Positions 31,235-38,592 of a DNA stretch of 64,000 nt are shown one piece after another; position 1 is the first letter of the stretch; every line of letters begins with the position of its first letter. The notes under the pieces are model-generated. The model had not been told where the DNA came from and searched no databases. It worked only from the letters and a program-made list of their open reading frames with translations. The stretch is taken from positions 310,001 through 374,000 of the forward strand of contig CAVYPC010000002.1 in NCBI GenBank assembly GCA_963770315.1, given 5' to 3'. The translations under genes were made by a program, and so were the position numbers. Source of the stretch: VRUE01 sp963770315. Its GTDB lineage: Bacteria > Actinomycetota > Thermoleophilia > Solirubrobacterales > 70-9.

Positions 31235-34203
31235 CGCTCCTCCCACTCGCCGTTCTCGGGCTCGGCCGGGGACCGGTCGCGGCGGCAGATCGGGGCGAAG
31301 TCGCAGAAGGAGGGGCAGACGTCGTGCCCGCGCAGGCCGCGGCGCGGCCCCGGATCGCGGCGCACGTCGCCGCGGCGCATGCGGGCGACGATCTCACCGG
31401 CGCGCGCCCGGGCGTCGGACAGCAGCCGCTCGAAGCCCTCGCGGTCGACCAGGTCCTTGTCGTAGAGGCGGTAGGAGGCGAGCTGCGCCGCGGCGTCCTC
31501 GCGGACGGCCCCGCGCGGGCGCCGGCTCGAGGTCCCGCGCAGCGGGTGGTAGAGCCCACCGACCGCTTCCGCTCCCCAGTGCTCGGCGACGGCGATCAGG
31601 TAGAGCTGCAGCTGCAGCTTCGCCTGCTCCTCGAACTTCTCGCGCGGCGTGACCGCGCGCGAGAGCTTGTAGTCGAGGACGAGCGCGCGGCCGCCGCGGT
31701 CGCGGTCGACCCGGTCGATCGCCCCGTGCAGCCCCCAGCCGTCGATCTCGAGCACCGGGCGCTCGACCTCCTCGCCCTCGCCGAAGCCGGCCTCGAGCAG
31801 CCAGGGCTCGAAGCCGCCGGTGTCGCGCTGCGCCTCGTCGGCCAGGAAGCGCGCCAGCAGGCCCTCCACCCGGCGCGAGATCGCGCGCTCGGCTGGATGG
31901 GTGCCCAGGCCGCGCTCGGCCGCCAGCTCTGCGACCAGCTGGCGCGCCCGCTCGATCCAGGCGCCGAGCGAGCCGGGGCGGGGGAGGGCGTCGCCGCCGG
32001 GCCGCTCGCGATAGAGGCGATCCAGCACGGCGTGCATGAGGCCCCCTTGGACGAGTGGGTCGGGAGTCGGATCGAGCGGCTGGGGGTCGAGCTCGTGCGA
32101 GACGAGCCAGCGGTAGGAGCAGACGTCGAACCCCTCCAGGGTCGTGCCGCCGTAGGCGGGGACGGCGGCGAGGGCGCCGAGCACGGCCGGATTGGAGATC
32201 GGGCCGGGGGCGCGGCTGGCGGCCTCCGCGGCCCGGGCCCTGGCCAGCTCGGCCTCCGATGCGGCCAGATGCCGCGGGAAGAGGACGCAGGTCAGATCGC
32301 GGGCGACGGTCAGCCCCGCCTCGACCGCGTCGGCCTCCCCATCGCTCGGCGGCGGCTCGAGCAGGCGGCGGACGTCGTCGAGGAAGGGGGAGCGGGCCTC
32401 GGCGACGCCGTTCTCGTCGCTGTCGCGGTAGGAGAGGAAGAGCCGCCGGCTGGGCAGCGCCAGGCAGGCGTGGAAGAGGTAGCGCTCCTCGGCGTCGGGA
32501 TCGCGACGCGGCTCGAGGCCCAGCGCGAGCCGCTGCGCTTCGGCGAGGAAGGGGTCTCCGCCACGGTCGCGCCGCGGGAACTCGCCGTCCTGGAGCGAGG
32601 CGACGAAGGCGTGCTCGAAGCGCGAGGCGCGCAAGCGGTAGGGGCTGGCGATCCGCACCCTGCCCTCGACCGGCCCGCTCCAGGCGCGGAAGCGAAGCTC
32701 GCGCAGCGTCGCCGCCAGATCCTCGGGCCGGGGCGCCAGCTCGGGGAGCTCGGTGAGGTCGTCGAGCGCGGTGGAGATCGCGCCGGCGGCGCGCAGCTCC
32801 AGCCCGTCGCCCCGCTCCGGCGCCGGGCCGTCCTCCTCGCCGCGCAGCGGTCGCGAGGCCATCGTCGCGGCGAGGCGGGCGACCGCTGCCGCCAGCCCGG
32901 CGGGCCCTTCCCTCGCCGCCTGCCTGATCCGCTCGAGATCGCCGGGCAAGCGCTCGTGGCGCTCCTCCCACAGCTCCAATGCGGCCGTCGCGCTCTGCAG
33001 GCGGCGGCGGCGAACGGCGCGCTCGAACCAGTCGACCTGCGCCGGGCGCAGGCCCGAGGGGCCGCGCAGGAAGCGCAGCAGGTCGCTCGCCCGGCCGGCG
33101 CCGAGCTCGGCCTCCAGCAGCGCGATCAGGGTCCCGCCCACCGAGGTCCCGGCGACCGGCACCTCGGCCTCCAGGGCGACGGCGATGCCGTAGGACTCCA
33201 GCACGGCGGCGAGCAGCGGTCCGCGGCGCGCCGGGTCGCGCACAGCGATCGCGATCGCGGCGGGGTCGGCGCCGGCGGCGATCAGCTTCGCCACCTCGGC
33301 GCCGATCGCCTCCGCCTCGCCGCGCTCGCCGGCCGAGCGCAGCAGCGCCAGCGCCTTGCCCACGGGGCACCGCGCGGGCTCGGCCTCGCCGAACTCGCGC
33401 TGGATGTGGACGAGCAGGGGGTCGATGCCGAAGGGTTCGAGCTCGGCGGGCTTGGCGAGCGTCTCGGTCGCCGTCGCGATCTCGCGCAGCCCCGCCGGCA
33501 GCGACGCTCGTGCGGCGAGCGCGGCGTCGCTCTCCTCATAGGGGAGGGCGACGGTCACCTCGGCCGCCGCGCTCAGCGCCTCGAGCAGCCGGCGCTGGTT
33601 CGGCGTGAGGTCGCCCGGCTCGTAGAGGAAGACCGGCCGTTCCCTCCATGCCGCCGGCGTCGCACGCAGCGCCTCGATCGCGGCGAGCGCGACGCCATGC
33701 GCGTCGGGCAGGCCGACGCGGTCTCGCACCTCGGCATAGGCGGCGAAAAGCGTCGCCAGGTCGCCGAGGTAGGCCGAGGCCTCGAGCGTCTGCGCTGCGG
33801 AGCCCAGCGAAGCCGGCTCGAGGCCAGCGCTCTGCAGCTCGTCGAGCAGGCGCTCGAAGGGGATCGCGAAGCCGGGCCGCGCCGCCGAGCGGCGCAGCGG
33901 CCCCAGCTCGTTGCGGTGCGCGTCGATCCCGGCCGAGACCGCCGCCAGCCGCTGGGCGGGCGTCAGCTCGGCGGCCGGGAGCGCGCCGGTGGACCGCGCC
34001 ACCTCGCGGAAGAGATCGGCGAAGGTCATCGCCGAGCCACCGAGCACTGCGCCCGACCCCGAGAGGCTGCGCTCGAAGCGGAAGACGTCGTCCAGCGTCG
34101 GCAGGATCAGGACCGGATTGCGGTCGAGCGCCTCGCGGAAGAGGGCCTGGATCCGCTCGGCGCGGCCGGAGTTGGGGGGTCCTTGGATCAGTTTCAGCGA
34201 CAT
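31231..34203 (-). CDS. addB: AddB-like PD-(D/E)XK nuclease subunit
   Basis: 990 aa from the ATG at 34203 (MSLKLIQGPPNSGRAERI); an upstream ATG at 34257 is in low-conservation sequence. The N-terminal helicase-like P-loop is degenerate (GPPNSGRAE, no GKT/S), consistent with AddB being a recognition rather than motor subunit. The C-terminal nuclease has RALVLDYKLSRA. Cysteines DVC..., then VCPSFCDFAPIC near the end match the AddB-type Fe-S cluster arrangement. Co-translated with addA. Confidence 0.85.
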   Translation of the reverse strand: MSLKLIQGPPNSGRAERIQALFREALDRNPVLILPTLDDVFRFERSLSGSGAVLGGSAMTFADLFREVARSTGALPAAELTPAQRLAAVSAGIDAHRNELGPLRRSAARPGFAIPFERLLDELQSAGLEPASLGSAAQTLEASAYLGDLATLFAAYAEVRDRVGLPDAHGVALAAIEALRATPAAWRERPVFLYEPGDLTPNQRRLLEALSAAAEVTVALPYEESDAALAARASLPAGLREIATATETLAKPAELEPFGIDPLLVHIQREFGEAEPARCPVGKALALLRSAGERGEAEAIGAEVAKLIAAGADPAAIAIAVRDPARRGPLLAAVLESYGIAVALEAEVPVAGTSVGGTLIALLEAELGAGRASDLLRFLRGPSGLRPAQVDWFERAVRRRRLQSATAALELWEERHERLPGDLERIRQAAREGPAGLAAAVARLAATMASRPLRGEEDGPAPERGDGLELRAAGAISTALDDLTELPELAPRPEDLAATLRELRFRAWSGPVEGRVRIASPYRLRASRFEHAFVASLQDGEFPRRDRGGDPFLAEAQRLALGLEPRRDPDAEERYLFHACLALPSRRLFLSYRDSDENGVAEARSPFLDDVRRLLEPPPSDGEADAVEAGLTVARDLTCVLFPRHLAASEAELARARAAEAASRAPGPISNPAVLGALAAVPAYGGTTLEGFDVCSYRWLVSHELDPQPLDPTPDPLVQGGLMHAVLDRLYRERPGGDALPRPGSLGAWIERARQLVAELAAERGLGTHPAERAISRRVEGLLARFLADEAQRDTGGFEPWLLEAGFGEGEEVERPVLEIDGWGLHGAIDRVDRDRGGRALVLDYKLSRAVTPREKFEEQAKLQLQLYLIAVAEHWGAEAVGGLYHPLRGTSSRRPRGAVREDAAAQLASYRLYDKDLVDREGFERLLSDARARAGEIVARMRRGDVRRDPGPRRGLRGHDVCPSFCDFAPICRRDRSPAEPENGEWEER

Positions 34204-34337
34204 AGGCGAAGCGATCCAGCATAGGTCGGCCTCCGGCGTGCCCCCCAACGCCGCCAAGCCCCGACGGGAAGCCGCAAATGGCGCGATTCCAACCCCCGCT
34301 TTGCCGTCTTCCGGCCTCTCTAGATTGGGACCGGCAA

Positions 34338-34793
34338 ATGGCCCTCTGTTTCGTAGACCCAGCCGACGCGATCCGCGCTATCTCCGACTCGATCGGCCGC
34401 GAGGCGCGCCGGCAGCTGCTCGGCGAGGCCGTCCGCTCCTGGGTCGACGAGATCCCCGACGACGAGCTCGAGGTCCACTACGCGAAAGCGCTCTCCGAGC
34501 TCGACGAGCACGACCTCTCGATGCTGGCCGCCTGGCACGGCTCGCTGGAGCTCGGCCAGCCGGTTCCCAACCGCGACTTCCTCATGGGCGCCTTCGGCTC
34601 GCTCGGCGAGAACCGCCGCGAGGCGCTGAAGCTGGCCGCCGGCTTCCGCGGCGAGGAGGCGGTCGACGCCGGCGTCACCGAAGACGACGCGCTGGAGCTG
34701 GTCCTCGGCCTGCTCTCCCAGCCCCGCCTTATGGAGCTCGCCGCCGAGGCCGTCGATCTGTACGTGTGGGACCGCGCCGGCTCGGATAACTAG
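34338..34793 (+). CDS. Hypothetical helical protein, 151 aa
   Basis: ATG at 34338 (MALCFVDPADAIRAISDSI); TAGATT at 34321-34326 fits a leaderless promoter, and a longer frame to 34278 covers this promoter-like sequence. All-helical acidic protein without membrane segments: EIPDDELEVHYAKALSELDEHD, ALKLAAGFRGEEAVDAGVTEDDALEL. No family recognised. Its last 31 bases, including the stop, belong to the 32-bp direct repeat that recurs after the toxin-antitoxin cassette. Confidence 0.65.
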   Translation: MALCFVDPADAIRAISDSIGREARRQLLGEAVRSWVDEIPDDELEVHYAKALSELDEHDLSMLAAWHGSLELGQPVPNRDFLMGAFGSLGENRREALKLAAGFRGEEAVDAGVTEDDALELVLGLLSQPRLMELAAEAVDLYVWDRAGSDN

Positions 34794-34794
34794 G
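34763..34794 (+). repeat. 32-bp direct repeat, left copy
   Basis: Begins CGTGTGGGACCGCGCC and ends GATAACTAGG; contains the last codons and stop of the preceding gene. The right copy is at 35404-35435, differing at one base. They bracket a 609-bp segment with the antitoxin and toxin genes. Confidence 0.75.
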
Positions 34795-34806
34795 AGGCCC
34801 GGTTCA

Positions 34807-34854
34807 GTCAGCAAAGGCTGACCTCTGTCATACGTGATAGCCTTTTTGTATGAC
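34807..34854. promoter_or_regulatory. Two dyads upstream of and over the antitoxin start
   Basis: GTCAGC-AAAG-GCTGAC (34807-34822), then GTCATAC (34827-34833) with GTATGAC (34848-34854), the second arm covering the ATG at 34850. TGATAG at 34835 could be the -10 of a leaderless transcript. Typical for autoregulation by an antitoxin. Confidence 0.5.
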
Positions 34855-35101
34855 GATGCTCAGCTTCCGCGTTGCCGATGCCGAGGCGGATGAGGCGCAG
34901 CGCTGGGCAGAGGCGTTGGGCCTAGACCGCTCGGAGCTTTTGCGGGACGCACTCCATCGACATCTGGTCCGACTTCGGAGCGAGATCGACGCCGTGACCT
35001 GGGAGCGGATTCCGCCAACCGATGCAGAGCAGTCGCTGGAGCAGATCGCGGACTGGGGGCCTGCAGAGGATTGGGGGGATTGGACCAATGCGGCGGGGTG
35101 A
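34850..35101 (+). CDS. Ribbon-helix-helix antitoxin (MazE-like)
   Basis: 83 aa starting MTMLSFRVADAEADEAQRWAEALG, with LDRSELLRDALHRHLVRL; the short strand followed by two helices is the RHH DNA-binding fold of MetJ/Arc-type antitoxins. The acidic C-terminus (EQIADWGPAEDWGDW) is the likely toxin-binding tail. Overlaps the toxin gene by 14 nt. Probably represses its own operon through the dyads at 34807-34854. Confidence 0.85.
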   Translation: MTMLSFRVADAEADEAQRWAEALGLDRSELLRDALHRHLVRLRSEIDAVTWERIPPTDAEQSLEQIADWGPAEDWGDWTNAAG

Positions 35102-35396
35102 GATCTGGTTTGCGGCGACTCCCGGCGGTGACCGTCCGGTCCTGATTCTTACGCGCGATCCCGTCGCCGATCGAATCCAATCCGTTGTCGTTGCAGCGCT
35201 GACGCGGACGCGGCGAGAGCTGGTGTCGGAGCTTGCTCTTACTTCGGTCGACGACGATCTCCCCACCGACTGTGTGGTCAACTTCGACAACGTTCACACG
35301 ATTCCGCGGTCGGCGTTCCGCCGTCGCGTCGTCTCGCTCTCGGATGCCCGGATGGGCCAGGCGTGCCGGACTCTGCGCGACGCCGTGGGCTGCTGA
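35088..35396 (+). CDS. MazF/PemK-family mRNA interferase toxin
   Basis: 102 aa. The N-terminus MRRGEIWFAATPGGDRPVLILTRD is the conserved MazF entry (GEIW..., RPVLIL), followed by VVVAALTRTRRELVSELAL and VVNFDNVHTIPRSAF, where 'CxVxxDNxxTIPR' is a family signature. MazF proteins cleave mRNA at short sequences in the cytoplasm; the recognition sequence cannot be predicted. The ATG lies inside the antitoxin gene, so translation is coupled. Confidence 0.88.
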   Translation: MRRGEIWFAATPGGDRPVLILTRDPVADRIQSVVVAALTRTRRELVSELALTSVDDDLPTDCVVNFDNVHTIPRSAFRRRVVSLSDARMGQACRTLRDAVGC

Positions 35397-35403
35397 CTCA
35401 GGC

Positions 35404-35435
35404 CGTGTGGGATCGCGCCGGCTCGGATAACTAGG
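35404..35435 (+). repeat. 32-bp direct repeat, right copy
   Basis: CGTGTGGGATCGCGCC...GATAACTAGG, one mismatch to the left copy. It starts 7 nt after the toxin stop and is followed by the stop of a convergent membrane protein gene at 35436. It encodes nothing on its own: it is a displaced copy of the end of the 151-aa gene. Confidence 0.75.
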
Positions 35436-35663
35436 TCAAGGCCCCTGCTTTCGCTGGGGACGGCGGGGCGGTGGGGGAGCGTGCCTGCCGTTGGCGGGGA
35501 GGCGACGGAGGACGAGGACGAGGCACACGCTTATGCCGACGATGACGGCAAATACCGCGTTGGCGGAGAGAGCGGGAGAGACGAGGGCGACCAGCGCTCC
35601 GCAGCAAAGCCCGGCGAAGGACGCGAAGAGGAGGAAGGGGAGCCCGTGGTTTCCGGTGCGCAT
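35436..35663 (-). CDS. Small two-helix membrane protein, 75 aa
   Basis: Starts MRTGNHGLPFLLFASFAGLC. Two hydrophobic helices (~8-28 and ~36-53) with a cytoplasmic basic, proline-rich tail (LRRLPANGRHAPPPPRRPQRK). Lies 10 nt downstream of another membrane protein gene on the same strand and is probably co-transcribed. No family recognised. Confidence 0.6.
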   Translation of the reverse strand: MRTGNHGLPFLLFASFAGLCCGALVALVSPALSANAVFAVIVGISVCLVLVLRRLPANGRHAPPPPRRPQRKQGP

Positions 35664-35673
35664 GGGCGTTCCC

Positions 35674-36174
35674 CTATGAGACGGTGCTCAGCCAGAAGCC
35701 GAGGTAGACGGAGACGAGGGCAATCGAGTAGAGCTGCCCGTCCGTGTCGCCGCGTTTCAGCTGGTGGATGGGGAGCTCCTTGCGCCAGCGGGCGACGACG
35801 ATTGCCTGGCAGGCGGCAAACATGTCGGCGATGCCGAAGAGGGGGATGGCGGCAAAGAGGCTGCGGTCGGCGGGCAGCGCGGAATAGACCTGGGGGAAGA
35901 GCTGATGGCCAAGCAGCCAGACGACGAAGAGCCCGGTCGCCAGGGTCAGTGCGACTCCCTTGATCTTCAGGGCGATCGCAGCATGCGATTCCCCCAGTAC
36001 GCGAAAGGGGTGCCGTACCGACTCGTGAAACGCAGGGCCGGGGAAGAGGATCAGGGCAAGCGCGGTGCCGGCGACGTATCCGTCGCCGGCCAGGAGGACG
36101 AGGCTCCTGTCCTCGGGAAGGAAGGGCATGGCGACCGGAAGGCTGAAATGCTGAAGGATCGCAGCGGTGAGCAT
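35674..36174 (-). CDS. Integral membrane protein, four helices
   Basis: 166 aa. Hydrophobic segments near LVLLAGDGYVAGTALALILF, VALTLATGLFVVWLLG, SLFAAIPLFGIADMFAACQAIV and YSIALVSVYLGFWL. No recognised domain. The promoter at 36229-36258 is placed appropriately, and the gene probably forms an operon with the 75-aa membrane protein. Confidence 0.62.
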   Translation of the reverse strand: MLTAAILQHFSLPVAMPFLPEDRSLVLLAGDGYVAGTALALILFPGPAFHESVRHPFRVLGESHAAIALKIKGVALTLATGLFVVWLLGHQLFPQVYSALPADRSLFAAIPLFGIADMFAACQAIVVARWRKELPIHQLKRGDTDGQLYSIALVSVYLGFWLSTVS

Positions 36175-36228
36175 CGACTGGGGAAACTGTTCTGCTCTGA
36201 GCGAGCTGATTACGAAGGAATGCTAATA

Positions 36229-36258
36229 ACCCTATTCGGGTATGCGCGCTGTCGTCAA
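36229..36258 (-). promoter_or_regulatory. Promoter for the small membrane protein operon
   Basis: On the minus strand: TTGACG (36258-36253), 18-nt spacer, TAGGGT (36234-36229). It directly follows the end of the HAD gene (stop at 36260), giving a ~45-nt leader before the ATG at 36174. Confidence 0.5.
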
Positions 36259-36259
36259 G

Positions 36260-36913
36260 CTATTGCGGCTTGGCGAGGGCGGCTCGCACGTCGGCGATCG
36301 CCTGCTCGTTGTCCTGGAAGTGAACGGCGGTCAGGCCCGCCCGCTCCGCGCCTTCGCAGTTGATCTTCACGTCGTCGACGAAGAGGCAGGACTCGGCCGG
36401 CGCACCGATCTGATTCAGGGTGAGCGCGTAGATCTTCGATTCGGGCTTGCGGCAGCCGACAAAGCCGGAGTCGACGACGGTCTCGAATATCTCGTCGACG
36501 GGCAGCATCGGGCGCCACAGCGGCTCCCACTCCCGCACGTTGTTGGTCAGCATCGCCATCCGGTAGCCGGCGGCCTTCAGCTCGCGCATCAGGTCGATCA
36601 TCGGCGGGTTCGGCTCGAGCGCCTCGAAGTAGATTTCTTTGAACCGGTGCATCTCCGGTCGGTGGCCGAGCAGCGGCTCGAGGCTGTCGGTGAGCTTCTC
36701 CAGGAAGGCGACCTCGGTGATCTCGCCCCGCTCCATTTCGAAGAGCGGGTTGTCGCCGTTGGCCTCGGTGGCCGCCTGCATCGCCATCCCCAGGGTCTCG
36801 GTCGAGATCCCGGTCTGGTCCTGGAAGGCCATGAACGACTGCACCAGGGGAGTGGTCAGCACGCCGCCGAAGTCGGAGATCACAACCTCGATCCGGCCGC
36901 CTCGCTCAGTCAT
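36260..36913 (-). CDS. HAD-superfamily hydrolase with DFG variant motif
   Basis: 217 aa from the ATG at 36913 (MTERGGRIEVVISDFGGVL). HAD motif 1 reads SDFGGVLT: the nucleophile Asp is present but the usual second Asp (DxD) is Gly, as in the epoxide-hydrolase N-terminal phosphatase group. Motif 2 MLTNN, motif 3 Lys in CRKPESKIY, motif 4 FVDDVKINCEGA. Substrate unknown. The start overlaps the upstream stop by 8 nt. Confidence 0.85.
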   Translation of the reverse strand: MTERGGRIEVVISDFGGVLTTPLVQSFMAFQDQTGISTETLGMAMQAATEANGDNPLFEMERGEITEVAFLEKLTDSLEPLLGHRPEMHRFKEIYFEALEPNPPMIDLMRELKAAGYRMAMLTNNVREWEPLWRPMLPVDEIFETVVDSGFVGCRKPESKIYALTLNQIGAPAESCLFVDDVKINCEGAERAGLTAVHFQDNEQAIADVRAALAKPQ

Positions 36914-37304
36914 CGGCACGGACCAGCTCGTAGTGGCCAAGGCCCTCGCGCCCCTCGACCGACCAGCGGAAGAAGGCGACGTCGGCGAGCAGCCCGGGCC
37001 GGCGCACTTTGGCGGCGCTGATCAGCGTTCCGGCGCCGCGCTGCAGCGGGCCCTCCTCGCCGTCGGTCCACAGCTCCAGCGTCGCCCGCCGCTGTACGCC
37101 GTCGGGCCCGTACTCGGTCGAGAGCAGCGTCTCGGAGACCTCGACCGGCGCCCCGTCCGGGCCGCAGAGGACCGTGACCACCTGCTCGTCGCCGTGCTCG
37201 CTCGATCCCGCTGGGCGCACCGCGCTCAGCGCAAGCAGCCCCCCGTCGGAGAAGACGATCCCAATCGATCGTCGCAGCACCCGCTTCGCTTCTTCGCTCA
37301 TCAT
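36906..37304 (-). CDS. Hypothetical beta-rich protein, ~132 aa
   Basis: Two adjacent ATG codons (37304, 37301) begin MMSEEAKRVLRRSIGIVFSD. The protein alternates short strands (VVTVLCGPDG, VSETLLSTEY, ATLELWTDGE) and ends FRWSVEGREGLGHYELVRAD; it lacks signal peptide, membrane segment or known motif. It might be a START-like or lipocalin-like fold, but this is a guess. Overlaps the HAD gene, so the two are co-translated; divergent from the GNAT gene only 10 nt away. Confidence 0.6.
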   Translation of the reverse strand: MMSEEAKRVLRRSIGIVFSDGGLLALSAVRPAGSSEHGDEQVVTVLCGPDGAPVEVSETLLSTEYGPDGVQRRATLELWTDGEEGPLQRGAGTLISAAKVRRPGLLADVAFFRWSVEGREGLGHYELVRADD

Positions 37305-37314
37305 GCGGGAGCCT

Positions 37315-37860
37315 ATGGAACCAGCGACCATCCGCACCGCCGACCCACATCGCGACGCCGCCGCCTGTGTCGCGATCTACGCCCCGCACGTCGAATCGGG
37401 CGCCACCTCGTTCGAGGAGGCGCCGCCCGACCCGGCCCGGTTCGCGGAGCGGATCGCCGCTGTCGCCGCGACCTACCCCTGGCTGGTCGCCGAGCGCGAC
37501 GGCGAGGTCGTCGGCTATGCCTACGCCTGCCCTCACCGAGCGCGACCGGCGTACCGGTGGGCCGTCGAGGTGTCCGTCTACGTCGGCGCGGCGGAGAGCC
37601 GCCGCGGCCACGGCCGGGCGCTATACGCGGAGCTCCTCGAGCGGCTGCGGCGCCAGCGCTTCCAGATCGCTTGCGCGGGGATCACGCTGCCCAACGAGGC
37701 CAGCGTCGCCCTCCACGAGGCTGTCGGCTTCGCCGCGGTCGGCGTCTACCGCCGGATCGGCTGGAAGGACGGGGCCTGGCGCGACGTCGGCTGGTGGCAG
37801 CTCGAGCTGGAGCCGGCGGGAAGCGGCCGTCCCGCCGAGCCGCTGCCGCCCGAGGGGTAG
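37315..37860 (+). CDS. GNAT acetyltransferase, phosphinothricin acetyltransferase-like
   Basis: 181 aa. Begins MEPATIRTADPHRDAAACVAIYAPHVESGATSFEE, then YAYACPHRARPAYRWAVEVSVYV and the acetyl-CoA loop SRRGHGRALYAELLERL, LPNEASVALHEAVGF and WKDGAWRDVGWWQLEL. These signatures match the PAT/Bar/MddA subgroup that N-acetylates phosphinothricin, methionine sulfoximine or sulfone. Host gene for detoxification of amino-acid analogues is likely; specificity is not provable from sequence. Confidence 0.88.
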   Translation: MEPATIRTADPHRDAAACVAIYAPHVESGATSFEEAPPDPARFAERIAAVAATYPWLVAERDGEVVGYAYACPHRARPAYRWAVEVSVYVGAAESRRGHGRALYAELLERLRRQRFQIACAGITLPNEASVALHEAVGFAAVGVYRRIGWKDGAWRDVGWWQLELEPAGSGRPAEPLPPEG

Positions 37861-37879
37861 GCCCGGGTACCATTGGCCG

Positions 37880-38197
37880 ATGCCCGAGAACCAAACCGAA
37901 GTTCTGACCGAGGATGACGTGCTGGAGGCGCTCGAAGAGGTGATCGACCCTGAGCTGGGGCTCGACTTCGTCTCGCTCGGCCTCGTCTACGGCGTCGAGA
38001 TCGAGAAGGAGGACGTCTACGTGACCTTCACGCTGACCACCCCCGCCTGCCCGATCGGCCCCCAGGTGTCCGAGCAGATGAAGGAGTTCGTCGGCGACCT
38101 CCCCGGAGTCACCGCCGTCCACCCGAAGATGATCTTCGACCCCCCCTGGTCGCCGGAGATGATGACCGAGGACGCCAAGTTCGCCCTGGGGTTCTGA
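37880..38197 (+). CDS. MIP18/DUF59-family Fe-S cluster assembly factor
   Basis: 105 aa. Contains the family core: VLEALEEVIDPELGLDFVSLGLVYGVEI, YVTFTLTTPACPIGPQVSEQM with the single conserved Cys in PACP, and MIFDPPWSPEMM at the C-terminus. SufT/PaaD-like proteins assist Fe-S cluster maturation in the cytoplasm. TACCAT lies 6 nt before the ATG. Monocistronic; no suf genes in the window. Confidence 0.92.
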   Translation: MPENQTEVLTEDDVLEALEEVIDPELGLDFVSLGLVYGVEIEKEDVYVTFTLTTPACPIGPQVSEQMKEFVGDLPGVTAVHPKMIFDPPWSPEMMTEDAKFALGF

Positions 38198-38492
38198 CCC
38201 GAGTCGTTGATTCGCGTCCAAACGCCTTGAGTCTCGAGGCACTCGGCTCGTAAGCCGCGCCTGCCACGGGTTTCAGTCTGTGCCCCGCAACGCGCAAGGG
38301 GCGGATCGCGGCCGGGTGATCTGCCTCGTGGCCTCGAGCAGCGTGGCCTTGGGCTTGCCGACGGGTCTGGACGGCGGTCTTCCAGCGTGCGCCGATTTGC
38401 GCGGGTGCCAAGTCGTCTGACGGAATTTGCAGGGCAAAAGCGAGAGAGGGAGCCCTTGGTCGTGGGGCGCGAGCTTAAAAACTCAGAAAAGC

Positions 38493-38522
38493 TTGACCGT
38501 CGCTGGCGGGACCCGGTATCAG
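38493..38522 (+). promoter_or_regulatory. Promoter of exported paralog 1
   Basis: TTGACC (38493-38498), 18-nt spacer, TATCAG (38517-38522). The same pair of boxes is present at copy 2 and in degraded form at copy 3, which supports real function. Confidence 0.72.
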
Positions 38523-38548
38523 TGCCCCGTCCCGAGAGGGATGACGGA

Positions 38549-38570
38549 GGCGCCGACTACAGGCGGTGCC
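38549..38570 (+). promoter_or_regulatory. Leader hairpin of exported paralog 1
   Basis: GGCGCCG-ACTACAGG-CGGTGCC with one G-U pair, 22 nt before the ATG and upstream of GAAAGGAACAGG. The loop is identical in copy 2, where the stem is 9 bp and fully paired. Confidence 0.6.
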
Positions 38571-38592
38571 GCTAACGAACGAAAGGAACAGG

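Larger units (their letters stand above)
38198..38592 (+). other. Long intergenic region: leader of exported paralog 1
   Basis: About 395 nt without a gene. The left part (38198-38385) shows nothing I can name. From about 38386 it aligns with the regions upstream of the other two paralogs (GCCAAGTCG at 38407, 46154 and 47163; TTTGCAGGGCAAA block), then the promoter and leader hairpin annotated separately. Confidence 0.7.

Noticed and set aside
31324..34224. 966-codon open frame antisense to addB
   Set aside because: Composition-driven shadow: low-complexity Arg/Gly/Ala-rich translation with no motifs, opposite a gene with helicase/nuclease signatures.
38198..38400. tRNA or small RNA gene in the long intergenic region
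   Set aside because: No cloverleaf with a T-loop GTTCRA-like motif and no promoter/terminator pair was found.
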